DNA of 34,667 nucleotides, from assembly GCA_900315395.1 (NCBI GenBank), contig OMZC01000039.1, forward strand, positions 1-34,667, in the 5' to 3' direction. A program made the position numbers and the translations under genes. Below the pieces are notes generated by a model that was given only the letters and a program-made list of their open reading frames with translations, was not told the origin of the DNA and did not search any database. Shown in pieces: positions 16,881 through 25,520 of the stretch; positions within the stretch are counted from its first letter, which is position 1; each line of letters starts with the position of its first letter. The DNA comes from an uncultured Gammaproteobacteria bacterium. Lineage in GTDB: Bacteria > Pseudomonadota > Gammaproteobacteria > Enterobacterales > Succinivibrionaceae.

Positions 16881-18257
16881 ATGAGCGTTGTAGACGTTTG
16901 GCCAGTAGGCTCCATGTCACTTTTAACCCAGTATGAAGCAGATTCATTATCTTTATCCAGTCAGGGTGAGCTCTATGATCTGTACAGAAACTGCTCATTA
17001 GCAGTCTTAAACAGTGGCAATATCACTGATAACTCAAAAGAACTTTTAGATAACTTCAAATCTTTTGAAATCAACATCATTAGAAATGAGCGAGGTCTAA
17101 AACTTGAGCTTATCAATCCACCAAAATCATCTCTAGTTGAAGGACAGGTCATCAAGAAACTGCGCAAACACCTGTATGCAGTTTTACGCGATATTGTGCA
17201 AATTCACCTGTTTTCTGAGTTCTATAACGAGAGTCTTAAAAAGAAATATAAGACTGAATCTGATTACATCACTAACCTTATCTTTATCATTTTAAGAAAT
17301 GCCAGTGTCCTAAAGGCAGGGATGAAACCAAACCTCGCTGTCTGCTGGGGCGGACACTCAATCTCCCAAGAAGAATATGATTATGCCTATCAGGTAGGTC
17401 TTGAATTAGGCTTACGCAAGATTGATATCTGCACAGGTTGCGGACCTGGTGTTATGGAAGCTCCTATGAAAGGATCTTTGCAGGGATATTCTGAGCAGTG
17501 CGAGCAGGAAAAATGCCGTATGATTGGTCTTACAGAGCCATCTATCATTGCAGCAGAACCACCCAACGCCATGGTAACAGATCTTGTGATCATGCCTGAT
17601 ATAGAAAAGAGACTTGAGGCCTTTGTACGTCTTGGTCATACTCTTTTAATCTTCCCAGGTGGTCCAGGTACCGCTGAAGAGCTACTCTATATTCTGAGCA
17701 TCAAATTAAGTAAGGAGAACAAACACAACTTCTTACCTTTAATCTTAACGGGTACAAAATCAGCTAAAGGCTACTTTGATGAATTACAGAACTTCTTAAT
17801 TGAATGCTTTGGTAAAGAGATCACCCGTTACTATGATCTTATTATCGATGATCCAATTGCTGTAGCTCAAAAGGTAAAGCAATACAATGACTCAGTACTT
17901 GATCATAGAACCATTACTCATGATTCTTATTGCTTTAACTGGACTTTACATATTCCTCATGAATTACAGATTGCATCTCCAATTACTCATGAGTTCATGG
18001 CAAATCTTGATTTGAGACGTGATCAAGAGCCATGGAAATTAGCATGCAACTTACGTTCTGCTTTCTCAGGAATTGTAACTGGTAATGTTAAAGAGAATGG
18101 TATCAAGCTAGTAGCTCAAAAAGGTCCATTTAAATTACATGGTGATAAAGACATCATCAAATCCATGGATGGTCTATTAAGAAGCTATATTGATCAAGGT
18201 CGTGTGCTTTTATCTCAGAAAGAATATGTACCTTGCTATGAGCTTGTTGAAGAGTAA
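16881..18257 (+). CDS. ppnN: Pyrimidine/purine nucleotide 5'-monophosphate nucleosidase PpnN (YgdH)
   Basis: Splits nucleoside monophosphates into base and ribose 5-phosphate for salvage; in E. coli the enzyme is activated by (p)ppGpp. 458 residues, essentially colinear with E. coli YgdH (454): PVGSMSLLTQYE, LYRNCSLAVLNSGNITDNSKELL, ERGLKLELINPP, CTGCGPGVMEAPMKG (about 185-199) and the LOG-family motif PGGPGTAEE at 259-267, which binds the ribose-phosphate and carries the catalytic Glu. ATG 16881 has AAGGAG 7 nt upstream. It is monocistronic, ending at a bidirectional terminator shared with the convergent res gene. Confidence 0.95.
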   Translation: MSVVDVWPVGSMSLLTQYEADSLSLSSQGELYDLYRNCSLAVLNSGNITDNSKELLDNFKSFEINIIRNERGLKLELINPPKSSLVEGQVIKKLRKHLYAVLRDIVQIHLFSEFYNESLKKKYKTESDYITNLIFIILRNASVLKAGMKPNLAVCWGGHSISQEEYDYAYQVGLELGLRKIDICTGCGPGVMEAPMKGSLQGYSEQCEQEKCRMIGLTEPSIIAAEPPNAMVTDLVIMPDIEKRLEAFVRLGHTLLIFPGGPGTAEELLYILSIKLSKENKHNFLPLILTGTKSAKGYFDELQNFLIECFGKEITRYYDLIIDDPIAVAQKVKQYNDSVLDHRTITHDSYCFNWTLHIPHELQIASPITHEFMANLDLRRDQEPWKLACNLRSAFSGIVTGNVKENGIKLVAQKGPFKLHGDKDIIKSMDGLLRSYIDQGRVLLSQKEYVPCYELVEE

Positions 18258-18264
18258 AATTGCT

Positions 18265-18300
18265 AAAAAGCCCTAAAACTTGTTGGTATTAGGGCTTATT
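18265..18300. terminator. Bidirectional terminator between ppnN and res
   Basis: AAGCCCTAA (18268-18276) pairs with TTAGGGCTT (18289-18297), flanked by A5 on the left and TTATTCT on the right, so it can end transcripts from both sides. Confidence 0.8.
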
Positions 18301-18306
18301 CTCATC

Positions 18307-20952
18307 TTATCGAGTCAGGATTTCCTCCATATCCTGTTTGAATTCTTTTCCCCTATTTTCTTTTTTTCCATTGAAATTAGTAAAATGGAAGCCCCATATC
18401 TTGTAGTGAGAATTCTCAGATAACAACGAAGGATCTTCATTTGTCTTTTCTTTAATTTCTAACAAGAAATCTTCCTTCCATTTGTCTTGTTTTAATAAGT
18501 TTTCACCTTTAGGTTCGATAAAGATCTGCATTTGCTCAAAATCTTTACCATCCCATTTTTGTAAAAACAGCACAAAATCAGGTTCAAACCTATTGCCATC
18601 TTTAAAAGAATAAATGGATAGTTGCTGCTCGTTTCTTACGAGATACAACTTAGAGTAGACTTTTCTCAACTTTTCTAGGTACATTCTAAATTGATGAACT
18701 AGAGCTTTTTCTTCATCTGTTCCGTAATTGTCGTTATAGACATACCAATCCTCAGATGATAAATCTAGTGGGTAGTTTAATGAATTTTTCTGAGAAATAC
18801 CTTTACCACCTGTTGATACTGAAGCTTTAGCTACAGATATGGTCTTGTCAGTAAATACATTTCTAAATTTCTTTGGTTTAAATTTAATTGAACCTTCATA
18901 TATCGACTCATTGAAGCCAATCTTTTTAGCAATTTCTGCAAAGTTTCTTACCAAAGCCTTCAATATTGTGGATTGAGATACATCTTTACCAAAATAATGA
19001 ATTTGAATTTCAATATTGCCTAAGTATTCTTCTTTAAAGATAAAATCAGACATTGACTTTAAATCTTTGAAATGTTTCTTTAGGTTATCAAAATTAAATT
19101 CTCTAAATTGTCTAAGAGCTTTATGGACGACAGAGTAATTATCTTTAGCCTTCTCCTTAATTTTAAAATGATATACTTTATCTTTTAAGACAGAAGATTT
19201 GTTTTCGTCGCTGCCGAATAAATCCTCCAATTCAGATGCTCCTGATTGCTCTGTATAAGAGTATATTTTTGAAATTAACTTATCATCAAGACTTAAAAGA
19301 TCCTTTGATTCCTTTTTGACTCGCTCGTTCAAGAAAACAAGACCTGAATTAAATAAGTCTGTGTTTTTGAAATCGTCTTTTAGCTTGTAAGAGCATCTAA
19401 TCACATCTTTATCAAGATCTAAACCTTCATGTCTTAAAGCTTCTTTTAATTCAGAAATATACCTTTCTTCATCAAAGCAGTGGTATAAAAGAGTTTCACA
19501 AAGCCTTAACTCATTGTCTTCGTCAGAATCATATTTTCTCTTATACAGATCATCATCTTCATTTATCTTAAAAGGACAATATCTTGCACCTCTTCCGATT
19601 AACTGAGCTTCTGATATCGTAGTTTTAGATATTTCTCTTTTTCCATTTTTAGTGTGACCAGCCTGACGAGTATCGTACATACGAACTATGTCAAATAAAT
19701 TTAGGACATCCCAGCCTTCATCAAGTATTTTGATTTCAAAAATCGCTCTTATTCGATTTGAATCATCTTCTAAAGAATTTAAAAGCAATTGAGATTTTTC
19801 GTTTAAATTTGTATTATCAACTAATAAACAGTGCTCTTCAGAAAAATCAAACTTGATTTCTTGAACTAAAGATTCAAGAGAAATTTCTTGACTAGTCAAA
19901 AAATCACGTATTTTTTTTAAGATTTCATTTTGAGAATTCAGAACAATTTCTAGTTTTTTCACTGTTAAATTTGAAATTACTGTCTGAAATAATTTGTAAC
20001 TTTTTTCATTGTTCTTTGTTGAATTGGCAGATTTAAATAAAATAACAGGTTTAATGCTTAATCCGTGCTTACTAAATAATTTTAACCTGTACTGACTTAG
20101 CACAACTGCTTGTATAATTCTATTTTCTAAATCCAAGTCAGATCTCAAACTCTTGATATCTTTTGAATATCCATCCATGTAGAACTGCTTTAACTCATAA
20201 TCATATATAAGCTTATTAATGTACTTACTTCTTACAGATTCATTGGTCAAACCTGCTGTCGCTGTAAACTCTAATAAAATATTTTGGTTATTAAATGACA
20301 ATATATTATCAACAGTGCTTTCCCAAGATGCGTTATCAGCTCTGTCTGATTCATCACTTTTTTTTGTGCCAGCATTTAAATGGTGAGCTTCATCAGAAAT
20401 CAAAATAACAGGGCTTTCACAAAAGTCGTCGTAAGTAATGCAATTTTCTTTTACAACATTCAAATCATCATGCAATTTTTGAATAGTTGAAAAGCAAATA
20501 TTTATCGCATCAGGATCGGTATCTTGAAAATTGTTAACTTCATTTATTTCAACTTTCTTACCATCAATTTGTATATTTTCTGCAAAAAGAAACTTTGATG
20601 ACAATTGATTTAAAAAGTTATCTTTAGTCTTATAAATGATGTTATTAGTGTTGACAAAGAACAAAAAGTTTCTAAAACCTTGTTTATACAGATACAAGAT
20701 CAAACCTGCCATTAACAGTGTTTTTCCACTTCCTGTTGCCATCTGAAACAAGACATGGGTAGGACTTGTTTTTAAAGAAGGATCTTCATAAAAACTAATA
20801 AAATTGCGAATTGCATTGCGCTGATAGCCTCGCAATTGAAATTCTCTTCTAAGGTTGCTTGCAATATAATCAGGAATAGATTTATACCATGATGTATCTG
20901 CAATAATCTTCTTCTCAATTTTTTGATATAGATATTCTTGCTTTTCAGACAT
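18307..20952 (-). CDS. res: Type III restriction enzyme, Res subunit
   Basis: Helicase-nuclease subunit of a type III restriction-modification system; with Mod it moves along DNA and cleaves near unmethylated inversely oriented sites. 881 residues. Helicase motifs: Q-type LRGYQRNAIRNF (about 40-51), Walker A ATGSGKT (72-78), DEAH (187-190), FTATA (motif III), ILDEGWDV (V) and QLIGRGARYCPF (VI). The C-terminal PD-(D/E)xK nuclease is visible as EPDFVLF (Asp792) and IFIEPKG (Glu813, Lys815). The frame is intact. It begins 5 bp after the mod stop, with GGAG about 10 nt upstream, so it is probably cotranscribed. By eye the pair is more AT-rich than its neighbours, suggesting acquisition. Confidence 0.95.
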   Translation of the reverse strand: MSEKQEYLYQKIEKKIIADTSWYKSIPDYIASNLRREFQLRGYQRNAIRNFISFYEDPSLKTSPTHVLFQMATGSGKTLLMAGLILYLYKQGFRNFLFFVNTNNIIYKTKDNFLNQLSSKFLFAENIQIDGKKVEINEVNNFQDTDPDAINICFSTIQKLHDDLNVVKENCITYDDFCESPVILISDEAHHLNAGTKKSDESDRADNASWESTVDNILSFNNQNILLEFTATAGLTNESVRSKYINKLIYDYELKQFYMDGYSKDIKSLRSDLDLENRIIQAVVLSQYRLKLFSKHGLSIKPVILFKSANSTKNNEKSYKLFQTVISNLTVKKLEIVLNSQNEILKKIRDFLTSQEISLESLVQEIKFDFSEEHCLLVDNTNLNEKSQLLLNSLEDDSNRIRAIFEIKILDEGWDVLNLFDIVRMYDTRQAGHTKNGKREISKTTISEAQLIGRGARYCPFKINEDDDLYKRKYDSDEDNELRLCETLLYHCFDEERYISELKEALRHEGLDLDKDVIRCSYKLKDDFKNTDLFNSGLVFLNERVKKESKDLLSLDDKLISKIYSYTEQSGASELEDLFGSDENKSSVLKDKVYHFKIKEKAKDNYSVVHKALRQFREFNFDNLKKHFKDLKSMSDFIFKEEYLGNIEIQIHYFGKDVSQSTILKALVRNFAEIAKKIGFNESIYEGSIKFKPKKFRNVFTDKTISVAKASVSTGGKGISQKNSLNYPLDLSSEDWYVYNDNYGTDEEKALVHQFRMYLEKLRKVYSKLYLVRNEQQLSIYSFKDGNRFEPDFVLFLQKWDGKDFEQMQIFIEPKGENLLKQDKWKEDFLLEIKEKTNEDPSLLSENSHYKIWGFHFTNFNGKKENRGKEFKQDMEEILTR

Positions 20953-20957
20953 AGTGA

Positions 20958-22514
20958 CTAATCTCCATAGAAACTTCTGTTAAAAGATTTATCACCGGCT
21001 GATACCTGATATTCTTCATCATCAATGTCAGAGTAATTTACATATAACATATTCAAATCTAGCAATTGAATTAGCAATTTTCTCTTACTTTCAGTTGAAA
21101 GAGATTCAAAATCACTTACATTACTTTCTATATTGCTTGGTTTGACTTTGCTATTTATGAACTTTGATTTAGAAATTTTATTATATAGCTCAATTAACTG
21201 AGGGTCTGATCCTGCATTCTGGATTTGTTTTATATAAGTTTGATTTAAATCTTTTAGTTCGCAGTAAACAAAAGAACCTCCTCCGGTCCAATTTACTGAA
21301 TTAGAAATACCACAACCATCGCCTTGAATTACATTTCTTAACCTTCTACTCATAATGTCAAGCTGTACATCAAGTTGCTCGCATATGATAAATTTTCTGT
21401 TAAGTTTCATACATACAGCGGCTGTTGTTCCGCTTCCACCAAAGAAATCAAGAACAAGATCATTAGGTTCAGTATGAGCCTCAACAATTCTTTTAATAAG
21501 TTTTTCTGATTTTTGTCCCTTAACAACATCATCTGAATTTAATTGTTTTGATACGGTTTCTTTTGCGAATGAAGTTATCGCTATACTATTTAGTACATCA
21601 TACTCACTGCTATTCCAAACATCTTCAATTGGATACCTTTCTACCGAAGAATCAGCGTTTTCTTTAAAATCTTTCTTATCGATGTACTTTTTATTAAATT
21701 TCACTTCTTGATTTGATTTTGAATAGTAGAGAATAGTGTCATGATTCCTTATCCAGTTATTTTCTTTTGTTTTATATCCTGAAAGCCAACCTATTCTCCA
21801 AATAATTTCTCTTTGAAAATTTTCTACACCAAAAATCTCATCACATAATACTTTTAAATAATGTGACTCATGGTAATCAACTTGTATATATATTGCTCCT
21901 TCTTTTGACAACAATTTTTTACATAATTCAAGCCTAGTTTTCATGAAAGTAAGCCAAGTTGAATGATTAAAAGAATCGTTATACCTAAAATCATCGCTTC
22001 CAGTGTTGTATGGAGGATCAATGTATATTAGCTTTACCTTTCCTGAATACTTTTTTAACATTGAACTCAAAATTAATAAGTTGTTACCTTTAATCATCAA
22101 GTTATCATTTTCAGAAATTGAACTAACTTTTTCTTCACCAGCCTTTGTGTACTTTTTAATGTTCGTAAAAACTTTTGGTGCTAATAAGCAATCTACATCT
22201 TCTGGTGCTAGAGTTTCGTTGAAAAAGATTTCACTTCTCTTCTGATCTTCCTTTGTTTGACCACCTTCTAAAACGCAATTTTTATAAGGGAAAGACAAAA
22301 CAACATCGTTGTTCGAAGATATAAATCTCTCATTTGAGTCTATGAGACCGATCTTTTGTTTGAAACGGGTGTATGAATCTGGTAAGAATTCCTTGTTTTC
22401 GATAGTCCATGTAAACTTGTTTTTGTCGAAAACTAAGACACCATCGACGTCAGTAAAGAAATTATTTTTTAATTTAGGATTGCTAAGAAGGATATGAAGT
22501 AGCTCCTTGTTCAT
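20958..22514 (-). CDS. mod: Type III DNA methyltransferase Mod, main open frame (5' end displaced by G-run frameshift)
   Basis: Adenine-N6 methyltransferase and recognition subunit of the type III system. In the 518-residue open frame, motif IV is IDPPYNTG (Asp166) and the SAM-binding motif I LVLDFFGGSGTTA follows at 353-365, the beta-class order. SFNHSTWLTFMKTRLELCKKLL follows DPPY as in other Mod proteins, and about 235-330 is the likely target-recognition region. The in-frame ATG 22514 has no good ribosome site, and 35 or more Mod-like residues are encoded before it. A better start is ATG 22659 (AAGGA, 8 nt upstream), one base out of frame because of a G6 run. With G5 or G8 the product would be about 566 residues. 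As read, mod is probably OFF. Type III Res alone should not restrict. Confidence 0.9.
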   Translation of the reverse strand: MNKELLHILLSNPKLKNNFFTDVDGVLVFDKNKFTWTIENKEFLPDSYTRFKQKIGLIDSNERFISSNNDVVLSFPYKNCVLEGGQTKEDQKRSEIFFNETLAPEDVDCLLAPKVFTNIKKYTKAGEEKVSSISENDNLMIKGNNLLILSSMLKKYSGKVKLIYIDPPYNTGSDDFRYNDSFNHSTWLTFMKTRLELCKKLLSKEGAIYIQVDYHESHYLKVLCDEIFGVENFQREIIWRIGWLSGYKTKENNWIRNHDTILYYSKSNQEVKFNKKYIDKKDFKENADSSVERYPIEDVWNSSEYDVLNSIAITSFAKETVSKQLNSDDVVKGQKSEKLIKRIVEAHTEPNDLVLDFFGGSGTTAAVCMKLNRKFIICEQLDVQLDIMSRRLRNVIQGDGCGISNSVNWTGGGSFVYCELKDLNQTYIKQIQNAGSDPQLIELYNKISKSKFINSKVKPSNIESNVSDFESLSTESKRKLLIQLLDLNMLYVNYSDIDDEEYQVSAGDKSFNRSFYGD

Positions 22515-22659
22515 GTTCAGAGCATCTTCAATTACAACATTTCTTAATAGCTTAGGATTTTCTGTATTTTGTTCTGAGTATTTACTATTTTTAAGAAGGG
22601 TATTCTTTAATTCATCAAATAAATTAAGGTTACCCCCCGATAGAATTAAAAGTAGACAT
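22515..22659 (-). pseudogene. mod: Displaced 5' end of mod (frameshifted N-terminal segment)
   Basis: From ATG 22659 the sequence reads MSTFNSIGG and then stops (TAA 22632-22630). Removing one G from the G6 run changes this to MSTFNSIGGNLNLFDELKNT and continues without stop to the downstream ATG 22514 and Mod. NLFDELKNTLL is a typical Mod N-terminus. Distance check: 22659 to 22514 is 145 nt, i.e. 48 codons plus one base. Between them there is no in-frame ATG, GTG or TTG. Whether this is reversible switching or a fixed mutation cannot be told from one sequence. Confidence 0.8.
22633..22638 (-). repeat. Homopolymeric G6 tract at codons 8-9 of mod (putative phase-variation tract)
   Basis: Six Cs on the plus strand, six Gs in the sense of mod. 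It stands out in this AT-rich DNA and sits exactly where the frame breaks. Six is short for a highly mutable tract. Confidence 0.75.
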
Positions 22660-22712
22660 ATAATTATTCCTTGAAAAGATATTGAAATTCAGTCATTAAC
22701 GTATATAAATCA

Positions 22713-22787
22713 AAAAAGTTGCTAACAAAATACCCTCAATCTGGATCAGAGTAAATAAGTTTGATGATATTCTTTGATTGTTAGCAA
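22713..22787 (-). terminator. Inverted repeat and T6 run after fliR
   Basis: TTGCTAACAA and TTGTTAGCAA (10-bp perfect; 22778-22787 and 22719-22728) enclose 49 nt, followed on the minus strand by CTTTTTT. It probably ends the flagellar operon before mod. The long loop is atypical, so it could instead be a mod operator or a boundary of the inserted module. Confidence 0.45.
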
Positions 22788-22790
22788 AAT

Positions 22791-23582
22791 TTACAAGATC
22801 CCATCACAACTCATTCCTACTAAGGAACATGCTGTATTGAATACAGCATTAAAGTTATGTGTAAAGTTACTCATAAAGGCATTTAATGACAGGAAGAGGA
22901 CACACAATCCTACAATCATTGTTACGGCAAAGCCTAAAGAAAAGATATTTAACTGAGGAGCAGCTTTTGTCATTACACCTAAAGTAAAGTTAACCACGAG
23001 CATAGTACAAATCGCGCTCATGGACATGGCAAGACCTGCTTTGAACATGGAGCCTGAGAATATGACAAACTCTCTTATACCATACAATGGTAAAGCCTCA
23101 CCCATAGGCAGAGCTTTAAAGCTCTCTAGCAATAATCTTAAAAAGATTAAATGACCATCAACACTGAAAAAGACTAAGGTACACAGTACTGTAAAGAACT
23201 GACCTACCACAGGAGAGTTAGTACCTGATACAGGATCAACTAAGGATGCAAAACCTAAACCTGTCTGCATCGCTACAGCCTGACCTGCAATAATAAAAGC
23301 CTGTGAGATAAATAGCGTGCATAAACCTAAAGCTAATCCAATTAAACACTCTTTTATAGTTACGATAATGCCATATACAGTAAAAGGATCAGTGTTAGGT
23401 GCCAGATTGGGAATAGATGGCAGCATACAGACTGTAATTGTCAGAGCCAATAGGGCTCGTGTCATCGTAGGAAAAGAGTTTCCAGAGACAGCGAACATTG
23501 TTGCTAAAAAGGCACTGATACGACACAGTGGCCAGACAAACTGAGCTACTGCTGTAAGAGTGATTGGCTCTAGTACGTCCAT
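22791..23582 (-). CDS. fliR: Flagellar export apparatus protein FliR
   Basis: Inner-membrane component of the flagellar type III export gate (FliP5-FliQ4-FliR1). 263 residues, about six to seven membrane helices, the usual length. Recognisable segments are FVWPLCRISAFLATMF, IVTIKECLIGLALGLC, MQTGLGFASLVDPVSGTNSP (a hallmark of FliR/SctT) and DGHLIFLRLLLESFKALP. The ATG overlaps the fliQ TAA by one base. It is the last gene of the fliK-R operon; flhB does not follow. Instead an inverted repeat and the type III R-M module come next, which may mark where foreign DNA entered. Confidence 0.95.
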   Translation of the reverse strand: MDVLEPITLTAVAQFVWPLCRISAFLATMFAVSGNSFPTMTRALLALTITVCMLPSIPNLAPNTDPFTVYGIIVTIKECLIGLALGLCTLFISQAFIIAGQAVAMQTGLGFASLVDPVSGTNSPVVGQFFTVLCTLVFFSVDGHLIFLRLLLESFKALPMGEALPLYGIREFVIFSGSMFKAGLAMSMSAICTMLVVNFTLGVMTKAAPQLNIFSLGFAVTMIVGLCVLFLSLNAFMSNFTHNFNAVFNTACSLVGMSCDGIL

Positions 23583-23851
23583 TAACCTACAGCCTGTGGG
23601 ATTAAATCAATAATGGTCTTGAAAAAGGACATGAGCTTTTCAAGTCCCCAGTGAGAACCTACCATCAGCGCTCCTACTGTAACAAGCAGACGAGGTAAGA
23701 ATGACAAAGTCTGCTCATTAATTGAGGTTGCAGCCTGGAAGATAGATACACACAGACCTACACACAATGAAGGTACGATACTTGCGCTTACTAATAGTGC
23801 CACCAGACCTAAAGCTTCACGTACGATATCGACAAAGACTTCTGGTTCCAT
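23582..23851 (-). CDS. fliQ: Flagellar export apparatus protein FliQ
   Basis: 89-residue export-gate protein with two membrane helices, the standard FliQ length. It opens with the family-like EVFVDIVREALGLVALLVSA and has the characteristic VGLCVSIFQAATSINEQTLSFLPRLL. FliQ packs around FliP/FliR in the gate. It lies 3 bp after fliP and overlaps fliR by one base, so translation of P-Q-R is tightly coupled. Confidence 0.95.
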   Translation of the reverse strand: MEPEVFVDIVREALGLVALLVSASIVPSLCVGLCVSIFQAATSINEQTLSFLPRLLVTVGALMVGSHWGLEKLMSFFKTIIDLIPQAVG

Positions 23852-23854
23852 ACA

Positions 23855-24709
23855 CTACCCTCCTGCGACACCAAGTCCGAAACTGGACATCAGTGTTCCC
23901 ATGATTAGTGACCAGCCATCTACCAGCACAAACAGCATCAGCTTAAATGGCAACGACACAATCATAGGCGACAACATCATCATGCCCATAGCCATCAGAA
24001 TGGATGCTACTACAAGGTCGATGATAAGGAATGGTAAGAACAGCATAAAGCCGATTTGGAATGCTGTCTTTAATTCACTGACAATAAAAGCAGGAATTAC
24101 CACTCTCATTGGCACATTCTCTAGTTTGTCAATCTTGATGTTGGCAAATTCTGAGAAGGCATTTAAATCTGTCATACGGGTCTGATCGAGCATGAACTTG
24201 TGCAAAGGCTTTTGTGCAATTTCAAAAGCATCTCTTGCCTGGATTTTATCGTTCATATATGGCTCAATAGCCTGTGTATACATATCATCAAAAACAGGAG
24301 TCATCACAAAGATGGTCATGAAAAAGGCAATACCAATTAACACCTGATTTGAAGGAGAGGTCTGTAAACCTATGGCCTGACGCAAAATAGCAAGCACAAT
24401 GACGATACGTGTAAAGGAAGTCATCATTACTAGGATTGATGGTAAGAATGACAATAAAGTCATCAAGATCACTACCTGTAATGATAATGAGTAATCCTGT
24501 GTACCGTCAGGATTGGTCTTTACAGTAAATGCTGATATATCAAGATTTGCCGCAATACTTTGAGTAGGCAATAAAAACAGAATAAGTCCTGTTATAAGAG
24601 TTAATACAGAACTTATAGCAAGACTCTTCTTTAAAGACTTGAGTTTTGACAGCATGGCATTTGAATTTGCCATGTACTCTTTAGATTCAATTGCTCTTTG
24701 AAATATCAT
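23855..24709 (-). CDS. fliP: Flagellar export apparatus protein FliP
   Basis: Core of the export gate, normally made with a cleaved signal. 284 residues from ATG 24709 (E. coli 245). A hydrophobic signal-like stretch (about 32-53, ending SIAA) is followed by [35 protein letters not shown], the FliP signature with TSFTRI, then [17 protein letters not shown], and a helical pair ending in [18 protein letters not shown]. The start is uncertain: 24709 overlaps fliO by 23 nt but has AGGG 5 nt upstream; ATG 24673 (272 aa) would leave 13 nt after fliO but has its purine stretch too close. Confidence 0.93.
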   Translation of the reverse strand: MIFQRAIESKEYMANSNAMLSKLKSLKKSLAISSVLTLITGLILFLLPTQSIAANLDISAFTVKTNPDGTQDYSLSLQVVILMTLLSFLPSILVMMTSFTRIVIVLAILRQAIGLQTSPSNQVLIGIAFFMTIFVMTPVFDDMYTQAIEPYMNDKIQARDAFEIAQKPLHKFMLDQTRMTDLNAFSEFANIKIDKLENVPMRVVIPAFIVSELKTAFQIGFMLFLPFLIIDLVVASILMAMGMMMLSPMIVSLPFKLMLFVLVDGWSLIMGTLMSSFGLGVAGG

Positions 24710-25109
24710 GTGAACCCTGCTCTATACTGTTTTCTGTATTAGGCTTTGTGTGATCTTCTAATACCTTGTCAAACTCAGATTTCTCATCATCCAAATCGGT
24801 TAAATAGGTGATTTGACTTTGAGTAACTCCCAGCATTATCTGTCTGTTCTTAGCTTTGACAATAACAACTCTCTGTTTTGGACCTAAATAAAGCTGATTT
24901 AAGATGACAAGCTTTCCTGAGTTATTTCTTACAAAACGTGTTTTCTTTAATAGGTAAGCTACAACTAGGATTATAGCTAAAATTGCAAAGGTAGATAGAA
25001 GCCAAGTGAAAAGTTGACTTGCTGAGGATAACTCATGACCTGAGGTAGTCTCATCAGATACGGCAATGCCTGCATAAGACAGCAGGCATAGGGATAACAA
25101 TAATCTCAT
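24687..25109 (-). CDS. fliO: Flagellar biosynthesis protein FliO
   Basis: Scaffold that stabilises FliP during export-gate assembly. 140 residues from ATG 25109: a short signal-like segment ([18 protein letters not shown]), one membrane helix (about 34-52, [24 protein letters not shown] is the region), then a cytoplasmic part with [24 protein letters not shown], the conserved FliO stretch, and an acidic tail. A longer frame to 25151 would overlap fliN by 41 nt; 25109 starts one base after the fliN stop and begins with the signal, so I prefer it. Order fliN-O-P is canonical. Confidence 0.88.
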   Translation of the reverse strand: MRLLLSLCLLSYAGIAVSDETTSGHELSSASQLFTWLLSTFAILAIILVVAYLLKKTRFVRNNSGKLVILNQLYLGPKQRVVIVKAKNRQIMLGVTQSQITYLTDLDDEKSEFDKVLEDHTKPNTENSIEQGSHDISKSN

Positions 25110-25110
25110 C

Positions 25111-25512
25111 TTATTGAAGCTTTTTAATTCTCTCAACCTGGCTGATAACATCAGTCAATCTGATACCGAATTTGTCGTTAACTACAACTACTTCACCGTG
25201 AGCAATCAAAGTACCGTTAACTAAAACATCTAAAGGCTCACCTGCTAATCTTTCAAGTTCGATTACAGAACCTTGGTTTAACTGTAACAGGTTACGGATA
25301 GAGATCTTGGCATGACCTACTTCCATGGTAATGGTTACAGGAATATCCAAGATAGAATCTAACTTTTTACGCTCTTCAACTGAAAGCGGAGCTTTATTAG
25401 CTGAGCTATCCTCTTCAAACTCTTCAATAGGAGCTGCAGTTGTGGCAGAACCTGAATCCTGTGCTCCTAGAGCTGCGGCCCATTCATCTGCTAATTTCTG
25501 ATCGTCTGACAT
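25111..25512 (-). CDS. fliN: Flagellar motor switch protein FliN
   Basis: C-ring component for torque, rotation switching and export. 133 residues (E. coli 137): an acidic, low-complexity N-terminus (1-45), then the SpoA/FliN domain with LDIPVTITMEVGHAKISIRN, LLQLNQGSVIELERLAGEPLDVLVNG and LIAHGEVVVVNDKFGIRLTD. ATG 25512 has AAGGTG upstream and lies 8 bp after the fliM stop. Confidence 0.97.
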   Translation of the reverse strand: MSDDQKLADEWAAALGAQDSGSATTAAPIEEFEEDSSANKAPLSVEERKKLDSILDIPVTITMEVGHAKISIRNLLQLNQGSVIELERLAGEPLDVLVNGTLIAHGEVVVVNDKFGIRLTDVISQVERIKKLQ

Positions 25513-25520
25513 ACTTCACC

